A DNA stretch of 64,000 bases from Steinernema hermaphroditum. Taxonomy: Eukaryota; Nematoda; Chromadorea; Rhabditida; Steinernematidae. This document shows, in pieces, positions 56,918 to 64,000 of the stretch (position 1 is its first letter; the number at the start of each line of letters is the position of its first letter). The notes under the pieces were generated by a model that was not told where the DNA came from, searched no databases, and saw only the letters and a program-made list of their open reading frames with translations. The DNA lies in NCBI GenBank assembly GCA_030435675.1, contig CM059621.1, positions 3,844,001 through 3,908,000 of the forward strand. Reading direction: 5' to 3'. The position numbers and the translations under genes were made by a program.

Positions 56918-58033
56918 TCATGTCCTTTTCCGATCAATGGACGATACTGTAACGGTAGCGACTTTTTTGAAGTTAAAAAATTCTTCTCGAATATTCCTAA
57001 AAAAATTCATAATCTCTACATAATTTATACATAACTCACTTGTACAGTGTTACATAAAGTACAGGAGCTACCAGGAGGTTATTTATTACAGAAGTCGATG
57101 CGGTGCACAGTCCAAACCAGCTTATAGGAGGAAACGGAATAAAGCTGTAAGCGACCATATGGAACATGTCGCAAGCGAAACGAATCGCCGCATAGATTAG
57201 AACAGTCTTTTCACTTTTGAAGTTTTTAATTTTCCCAGTTTTAGCCTGCTTCCATAGAAGATAACTCACGACGACAACGTAGCACACAAAGCTGGCACTC
57301 ATGGCCGTCATTCCAATAACAGATGACGCCTTTGCTACCATATACGAGTAGGGTTTGCTCATATCAAATCGGGAAACGATAGTTTCCACAGTGTAGATAA
57401 GATTGCAATATGGAGTAAACAAACTTAAAAGGCATTCCATATGTCCAGCTTATAACCACAATTACCTTAATGAAACTGCACTAAGCATTCCGTAAAGTAC
57501 TCAACGGGTTTACCTTGTGAATGACAGCTGGGTACTTCAGATGGCAAATGACTCGAACTCTATTAAGGGCCAGAACGAAGCTTAAAAGTAGTTCAACTCG
57601 TACCGCTGCCGACCGTAGTTTGATGGCAACAAAGTTTATATTCCACAAATTATCGATGAGCAAATGAGTGAGACCGGCTAGAATCGTTCCCGGGGCTGTC
57701 ATAAGCTGGACGACGCCGATTTGTGCCATTATACGGTAGCATTCCACTCGGTTGAAGAAGGGTCTCGTCAAGAAGATCTGAACAATAAATGTTTAGTTAC
57801 CGCAGTAGACCCTCTACAAGGTTTAGATCGGCAAAGCTCAGTGACCCTCCTGCGTCTATGAATTTACATATAAAAGATGTGATTGTTGATGGACCGACCA
57901 TGCAACTGTCAGGCTTACTATGCTGTCAGGATGTTCTTTAACCTATGTAAATGATCTTCGCATATAATGGAGGTCCTATCAGCCCAACGCATGAATAAAG
58001 TACGCCCGCGACCAGGTGCAGCTTCTCGTCCAT
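56918..58033 (-). pseudogene. srt-like serpentine receptor pseudogene
   Basis: Minus-strand relics of all four exons of the gene at 52152: exon 1 at 57947-58033, exon 2 at 57514-57777, exon 3 at 57040-57465 and exon 4 at 56918-56996. Exons 1 and 2 have the same lengths as in the intact copy. Two disabling changes are visible. The exon 1 donor reads TTTAC|ATAGGT where the intact gene has TTTAT|GTAAGC. Exon 3 carries a net 5-base deletion near 57435 (in the stretch after ATATGG), which shifts the frame before TM4. The rest is still well preserved (TPYCNLIYTVETI, IRFACDMFHMVAYSF), so inactivation is recent. The C-terminus also ends earlier than in the intact gene. Confidence 0.85.
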
Positions 58034-58039
58034 GAGTAA

Positions 58040-59420
58040 TGAGAAAACTGACTAGTTAGGAAACACCGAGGAACGTGATCACGACACTTATCAACTATAG
58101 CATGTTGAAGTCGATCTTCTCGGTCTGCTCAGCTGACATCGCATTAATCACAACCATATAAGCGAGCCTTTCACTACAATGATTAACAACAAATAAGAAG
58201 TTTTAAGCCGTTGGTTAATCTCATCATAAAGTAGCAGTTCCAACACAGCTAACAATTACAAAACAACTCATTTCTTTAGTGAGATTAGCGTTGCGCAAAC
58301 AGGCTTATGCTCTGGTTTGTTTTCGCGCATTAGTAGTCCACTAAAAAGATACCAAAACATAAGTAATAATTTATGACCTTGGTCGAGACTGCCGATTCAT
58401 TTTTCAATGCTAGGCATATTGGAAGCAGGAGGTAACAAAGTGGCATGAATGTCGAAGTTCCCTTTAAACAAACAGCTAAGGTCCCAGAACAGGGAACATG
58501 CAACAGCAACGATAGCCAACAAGCTAGCTGTAGCTCCCTATTTTGACCTGGAATGATCTCATCCACCGTTGGTGAAGTCCCAGGACCTATGTGAGGCACA
58601 ACAACTGTAAACAATGTTCGAGAGTAGTGCACACAGTCCCAGACCGCACAATAACTTCGTTAGAATCCACTAAGTGACCTTTTAGAGGAGGTCTGGCATG
58701 AACGTCAACAAAAATTATCTGATTAAGTAGCAAAAAGGAAAAGGCAGTAATCAGGTTACGGTACTAGCTGTTAAGTGCTAACTGCAGTCATTTGAGTACT
58801 TCTTGTGAGCGTAGGGTGGTCATTTCGTATATTTTGTTCATAGCTTTTGCCCACACACAGTTGTTTATTTATTTTTTGCAATATCCAGTCATAAAGCACA
58901 AACAGGAGTGAGATAACTGACGTCACTGGAAGTGTGTGTGTATTTTAGGCAAACCAAATAGCACCTCCCATGGGTAACGGGTACAAGCACTATTGTCTAA
59001 ATTAAGGGCAGATCCCTTTTCATTTCACGGTATCTGATGGCATTAGTGATATCATCTAAAGTGCGCTGAGGCCAAACTTCCTCGAAAATCCGCAATAACA
59101 GTGTATGTTCGCTTGCTGCTTTGAGAATAAAGCACCCTGCTTTTCTGCGCTTTTATATTATATGGGCATTTACCTTTCCTGGACAGTATCTGTAAAAGTG
59201 CAAAAACTCATTATAGCCAGTCACAGCCCAGCCTATTCTGGTTACACTACTGATATGGAGAGGTCCCAAACTACCCACACTGATCCGCCTGATATTTGGC
59301 AGCGAGCTGTAGTAAATTGTGCCAGAGTGTAGTAAATTTATGCAGGTTTCGGTGAATGGGCCGTTTAACTGGTATTTCATAGCTGAGTTTTACCTCTTTA
59401 ATTGTGAAAGTCCTGGTGCG
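58040..59420. other. intergenic, nothing recognised
   Basis: No supported gene on either strand. Confidence 0.45.
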
Positions 59421-59426
59421 TCATTC

Positions 59427-59529
59427 TTTGTCGTTTTTTGACTGGTTTTCTGACATCTACAGCCAAAATTAACACTGTAAATTAACAGACATGTCCTTGT
59501 AGAAAGAAAACTAGTCAAAAAACGACAAA
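59427..59529. repeat. short inverted repeat (hairpin, MITE-like)
   Basis: The 25-base arms 59427-59451 and 59505-59529 are inverted copies with one mismatch (core GTCGTTTTTTGACTGG) around a 53-base loop. There is no coding content. Confidence 0.75.
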
Positions 59530-59842
59530 AACTGACAGGAATACCGTTAAGGCCAAATCTGTTTGGCTGTCGCTATCACCGGACGTGCATCCCCTCAACT
59601 CTGCGGAGGATGTCTCCTTTTTACGATGTATTCGTTGACAACAGCTCTGAAGACCACATCAGGTCAAAAAACGGAATACAGAACTGCGGTGAGTCGTATG
59701 TTTGTTCTCTCTCCATGCGGATAAGTGTTTCATTCCTTTTCATTTTGTGGGAATCACCAGCACATATCTGTGAAGCTGCATTCCTTAGATTCGTTCAATT
59801 CACCCACATAACCGTTGACTTTTTGACTTTGACTTTTTTGAC
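59530..59842. other. short intergenic
   Basis: Nothing recognised apart from a TTTGACTTTGACTTTTTTGAC run just before the family R copy. Confidence 0.4.
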
Positions 59843-60312
59843 TTTATTTCGTGAATCAAAGGCATTACGCCTTGCGCGACACCGAAAATAGATAAATAGA
59901 GGATGTCTGACAGACGACTTCATCTCTGGCGCGGCGTAGATGTCGAACCGGTCGTAGACGGCGCAATTCACGGGGTATCGACAAATCTTCAGCTGCGGCA
60001 GCGGAATATCGTTGCGGCACAGCGGACGCTTCTGAGTTTGCAGCTGATGGTCCGTGGTACGGGAGTTGCGTCATCGCTGGTCCTCAGAGCGTCGGTGACC
60101 TTCGGGATGACATCTCACGTAGCATTGGGCCTCAGATTCCTGGCGTCGGGCATCTTGTTGTAAGCGGTGGTGGGACTACGGCTTCCGGGTGTCCCAATTC
60201 TCTCTGGAAGTCGGAACAGTCACAACTGCCACGGGGTTTGCCATCTGACCAACCAGACACTCACAGAGTGACCGGAGGACCGACCGCTCGCCACCGCGAC
60301 ACGAGTGAGAAT
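59843..60312 (+). repeat. family R repeat copy, divergent subtype
   Basis: It starts TTTATTTCGTGAATCAAAG and contains the internal GGCATTACGCC palindrome, GGTGGGACTACGGCTTCCGG and the terminal GACCGCTCGCCACC block. It is closest to the copies at 44214 and 48836. Confidence 0.7.
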
Positions 60313-60319
60313 CCACATA

Positions 60320-61050
60320 ACCGTTAAGTACGCTAATCACTGAATGGTAGACTATAAGTGACTATGTCTCAGCTTACGCAACAGCCGTGAGAACATTCCA
60401 TTCTTTCAGAAACGTTCAATGTATTATTATTTCGTCAAGATTTTCAATCAAAGTTCTAAAATGGAGGAGTACCGGCATTACTTTTCTATTCTGGTCCTCA
60501 TCATTCATTGCCTACTTCCACTATAATTTTCTCAATTACCAGGACAATTGCGTGGGAAATGAGCCTCAGAAAACAGTCCCTAATCCGCAGTGTTCATAAC
60601 TACGACCATACGGATCATTGTAGTGTTATTACTACTGAATTCTTATTGGAAATGTGCATCAATGCGTATGCTGAGTATTTGCATGAGCGCCAATCTTGCC
60701 ACCCGCAGGGTTATGGTGTCTGGCTGCCCGCAGGGCTATGGGCTACTTGGTTTTTAGTACCTCGAGGGCGCGAATTCGCGCGCAGCCGATGTTTATTATT
60801 GTATTACATGTGTATTCTTTGGTATTCTTTTGCAAGGGAAAAGTGACGAACAAATCCACATTTTCTTTTTTATGACCTTAAATGTTCAGTAATCTCTCCA
60901 CTTGTCGGACTTTCATGTGAAAAACCCACAAAGCGCGACATCAATGTGAAACTTTATTGTTCGCCGCGATTATTGAATAAAATTCGTGGGAATGCGTCGA
61001 AAAAGCCACGGTTTGATCTACGCTACTCAATTCTAAGCTTCGGCATAGTG
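60320..61050. other. intergenic, nothing recognised
   Basis: A short direct duplication (CCCGCAGGGTTATGG and CCCGCAGGGCTATGG, near 60701 and 60727) is the only structure seen. Confidence 0.4.
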
Positions 61051-61053
61051 GAA

Positions 61054-61434
61054 ATGGAGAGCGCCGTGCTCCCGTATTGCTCGTCAAACGATACTGATAT
61101 TCATCCTGTGGAACCCAATCATCTTGCCTTCAAAAGTCAGCGATCACTTTTTGGTCTCATCTACCTACTAGGATTCATCATCGGCGCCGTACCTCAATCG
61201 TTGTGCTTGTACTCAATATGGTAACGATTCAAATCAATCTCCGTTACATACAATGAAACTTCAGCCACCCTCATCACTTAAAGTATCCATGCTATAAGCT
61301 GATGCTGTTCGTCTCGGTTTTGGATTTGTGTAACCTGACAACATCGTTCCTCATATCTGGAATATATTCCATCGCTGGTATACAACATTGCAAACACGGA
61401 TATGTCGTAATCGTCGTGGGATACGCTACATTGT
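61054..61434 (+). pseudogene. srt-like serpentine receptor, 3'-truncated
   Basis: Exons 61054-61220 and 61265-61434 join in phase (45-nt intron, acceptor ACTTCAG). They encode a short N-terminal tail, TM1 (LFGLIYLLGFIIGAVPQSLC) and TM2 with the srt-type CYKLMLFVSVLDLCNLTTSF, then the start of TM3. A donor GT|GTAAGT follows, but the next exon would have to lie inside the last exon of the opposing receptor gene, whose stop codon is 46 bases away. No continuation with TM4-TM7 was found. The gene was therefore cut off, probably by the rearrangement that brought the two receptors end to end. Confidence 0.65.
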
Positions 61435-61479
61435 GTAAGTGCGTTTGTATTAAACATCAAAAGACAACTCAGCAAGGTG

Positions 61480-62908
61480 TCAAAAACGACTTTTTACTTC
61501 CACTTTTTGTGAGCTTTTGCGCTTCATGATAGATGCGCTGACAGTGCTGGCTACAGCGTTTCCTGCGGCGCCTTTCCTCGGTTTGAATACGTAGTAATAG
61601 ACGCCGGCACAGCAGAATCCTTCGCATGCACGCCCGACCGCGCCATACGGTCCGATGAAGTAGCCGATTGTCTTCCCTGTCTAAATAAGCATATGAATGT
61701 AGCTGTACCAAAAACGTCCAAAACGTATAAATATATAACAAACTAACATAATCTATGGAAGTTCTTGCGAAATATGGATAGAAACCTGTCCATTGCTAAC
61801 CTACAGAAATAGCGGACGAGCCATGCATTTCTACGCTGCTTTAAATATGTAACGGTTTCAGATAAAGGGTTTTTCGTGGTGAGACCAGAAATGTGGCGCA
61901 AATGTCTTATTACGAAGGGTAACTTTAAGTGTTTTGCTGTGGCGTTATGTTTGCAATGACAATGAAGAAATTGAGATGAAAATATACAGCTGAAAAGTAC
62001 AAAAATGTTAGGTACTACACTTAAAATTATCCTTAACAAGTTGAACTTCTAAACGAATAGCGACCACCGAGGTCATGAACGAAATTAGTCACTAAGACCA
62101 TACCGTATAAGTGACAATTAGTTCGACGATCTGAGGAAGGAGTTCCGTAAAAACGCGTACGAAGAAGATGTATCTCGAAAGGTTGTCTAGCTAAACACAC
62201 ATGCTTAATGTATTCTCATTTTTCATTTTCGTACTCTCCGATTGGATGATGTTCGAAAACCCGTGCGCTTCTTTAGCAGAATAAGGAAAACGATTCCACA
62301 GATAACAATCGATATTCCCAGCACGGTCCTAATCACGTATGAAACGTTATCCTTCTGGGATATTGATGCTTTAGAGCAGATGAAAGCGTAGCAACCTGAA
62401 TCGCGTAGGTATTGTTACCTCCTTATGTGACCATACCTGAAGGAAGAAAATCGCTGTAGTCCGTGGAAAAGTCGAAACGACCCACGAAAAGGTAAATCGT
62501 GCAGATGCATCCAACAACTACAGCAATCAAACAGATAACCTTGCGTAGGGCTTTACGCTTGGTTGTTGGAAACGCCAAAATCAGAACCCTTTCCAAGAAG
62601 AGCACTAATGAGGAAACATCGTAGAAGCCTTGAATGGCTATAGAGAGCAAATTCGAAAACACCACAATTTTGGCATTTTCAGCAAGATTAGGGTAAAGAT
62701 TGAGGAAAACAAGAGGCCATTGAGGAAGCATTATGGAGGCCACTAGGGCTGAGAGACCGACGGTAAGGAGAACAAAAAATAAGGGTGGACAATTGGCGTA
62801 CATCGCACGGGGAGACTTATTTTTGAAAATCAGAATGACCAAGATTATTGTGATAATGCACAAGAGGAAGGAAAAGAGGTACTCCATTATGGGTATCGCC
62901 ACAAACAT
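61480..62908 (-). CDS. serpentine chemoreceptor, srz/sru-like, intact
   Basis: Exons 62437-62908, 62235-62395, 62104-62190 and 61480-61680 on the minus strand; phases close to 306 residues. An acceptor-like CATTTCAG ends five bases before the ATG, suggesting trans-splicing. TM1 (YLFSFLLCIITIILVILIF) to TM4 are in exon 1, with the TM3-end motif LFLERVLILAFPT. TM5 is in exon 2 (YVIRTVLGISIVICGIVFLI), TM6 in exon 3 (YIFFVRVFTELLPQIVELIV) and TM7 in exon 4 (IGPYGAVGRACEGFCCAGVYYY), followed by a Lys/Ser-rich tail. The QR/ER-FP-type motif after TM3 and the GPYG of TM7 fit srz or sru receptors; the exact family is unsure. It converges on the truncated receptor at 61054. Confidence 0.8.
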
Positions 62909-62919
62909 GTCGCCTGAAA

Positions 62920-63235
62920 TGAGTTATATCTAATTGTAGATTACCGTAATCAGGGAAATTTTACTAAACGACATTAGTAACGAGAAAAACACGATGAGGA
63001 AATTTCGCAGTGGTTAGTCATGTGGATTCACTTGTTCTATTATTTCCAGCAATGCATATGGCACGCTTCACGTTTCTCTTCTCAAAAGCAACAAACTACC
63101 AAATTCAGACCTTACAAGGGAACCTTCAACCTTCAAAGTGCCCCTCTCCCTTCTTCTAGAGCTTGAACCTGGTGGTGTTTAGAGCACCAGGTGGGCAGCA
63201 ACATATGGGATATGAAAGTGCGCTCTTCAAACATT
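62920..63235. other. intergenic, nothing recognised
   Basis: 5' flank of the srz-like receptor. Confidence 0.4.
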
Positions 63236-63238
63236 GGT

Positions 63239-63738
63239 GGTCTTTCATTTGTGCCCCCAGCGATCGGTCGGGTCGTCCACTCGCTCTCTCTCTGAGGCTG
63301 TCTGAGCCGAATGAGTTAAGTGAGCGGTCGTTCTCGGCCGTCGCTGTTGGCGCAATGATCGCCCCGGCTCCCAGAAGGCCTGGAACACCAGGGAGCCGTA
63401 GTTCCACCGTCTCGCCAAGAAGCTAGTCACTGCCGCCCGACTCTACCCGCGCCGCCAGAGAAGCCGAAGAAGCGTTGCAACTCCGACGTCCGCGCCGCCA
63501 GCCGCACCGAAGATGACTCTCCGCTCCGTTGGCTCTGCTCCACCGCTATTCCACTTCCGGAATCAGCTCTTCACGACTTCGATGCCCGCGCAAACTAATG
63601 GGAACGCTGCATTCTATTCGGATTCGTCTGCTCCACCGAAATCAGAAGAAAATCAGCGACCACGGTGTGACTCTGTTCTTCTTTGTGCATTTATGAGACG
63701 TCCTGCACGGCGTAAGCCGTTGATTCGGGAAGATAAAT
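63239..63738 (-). repeat. family R repeat copy, nearly full length
   Basis: Reverse orientation. It shares CCAGGGAGCCGTAGTTCCAC, GAGCGGTCGTTCTCGG and the terminus GTTGATTCGGGAAGATAAAT with the other copies, and aligns over its whole length with the reverse complement of 54812-55286. Confidence 0.75.
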
Positions 63739-63739
63739 C

Positions 63740-64000
63740 GTGTAAAAAAAAATCTTCAAACATTACTTATCCACCAATTTTCGACCCGATCTGATGCGGA
63801 CACTTCTGAATGTTCCTTGTTAGTAGAACCTAACTCAAATACGTAGTAAATACGTAGCACCACATAACAAAATGAAGACTAAACCAGGATGAAAACAATG
63901 AGCAAAATGGCATACATTAAGTGAGTACTTCATTTCAAAACCACCTCTTGTTTTTCAGCTGCACCCCAGAGGATTGTCAAAGACGTAAACACATGTTTTC
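63740..64000. other. window end, nothing recognised
   Basis: No supported feature. Confidence 0.4.

Noticed and set aside
1..64000. CRISPR arrays, bacterial operons or phage genes
   Set aside because: The sequence is eukaryotic with spliced genes. The only regular repeats are the minisatellite, transposon subterminal repeats and the Cys-Gly coding repeat.

Overview
This is nuclear DNA of a free-living or parasitic nematode of the Rhabditina/clade V type. The evidence is many short introns (39-50 nt) with GTAAGT donors and TTTCAG acceptors, acceptor-like TTTCAG tracts directly in front of start codons (the signature of spliced-leader trans-splicing), and several nematode-specific families: serpentine chemoreceptors of the srx, srt and srh/sri types, ground-like (GRL) proteins, and the nematode FkbM-type methyltransferase family. 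The species cannot be named from the sequence alone. All multi-exon models below were assembled by hand and kept only when the splice phases closed.

Layout. 1-1.3 kb: N-terminal exons of a Na+/K+-ATPase-like P-type pump on the minus strand, running off the left edge. 4.6-6.2 and 12.0-13.3 kb: two srx-type receptor genes (minus); the first has a broken splice acceptor. 7.9-9.9 kb: two tail-to-tail GRL genes with Cys-Gly6 repeats. 10.9-11.5 kb: the 3' half of another receptor. 15.4-17.2 kb: two compact unrecognised genes (plus). 17.6 kb: a small one-helix protein. 19.2-23.1 kb: a complete 691-residue soluble guanylate cyclase with an H-NOX gas-sensing domain (minus). 26.7-28.4 kb: a diverged tandem duplication and a dead Tc1/mariner element. 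29.3-31.4 and 38.7-40.4 kb: two paralogous Myb/SANT-like DNA-binding proteins (plus). 41-42.3 kb: a large palindrome carrying two divergent secreted Gln/Gly-rich peptide genes. 43.0 kb: an intronless receptor. 45.3 kb: a six-cysteine arthropod-type defensin. 46-47 kb: an FkbM-like methyltransferase. 47.8-48.4 kb: a short LAPTM-like protein. 49.1-50.0 kb: a DNA transposon with an 8-bp target duplication. 52.2-53.3 and 56.9-58.0 kb: an inverted pair of srt-like receptors, the second a pseudogene. 61.0-62.9 kb: a truncated receptor abutting a complete receptor of another family.

At least seven copies or partial copies of one GC-rich dispersed repeat (about 500 bp) lie in the window, mostly in the right third, where gene duplication and receptor decay are also concentrated.

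Functionally, the region is rich in sensory genes (receptors plus a gas-sensing cyclase) and secreted defence or cuticle proteins (defensin, GRL, Gln/Gly peptides). Tandem or inverted duplication followed by decay explains much of it. The most notable items are the tick-like defensin, the cyclase that keeps its heme ligand but has lost its guanine-recognition residues, the peptide-gene palindrome, and the 16-nt relic intron in the methyltransferase gene.
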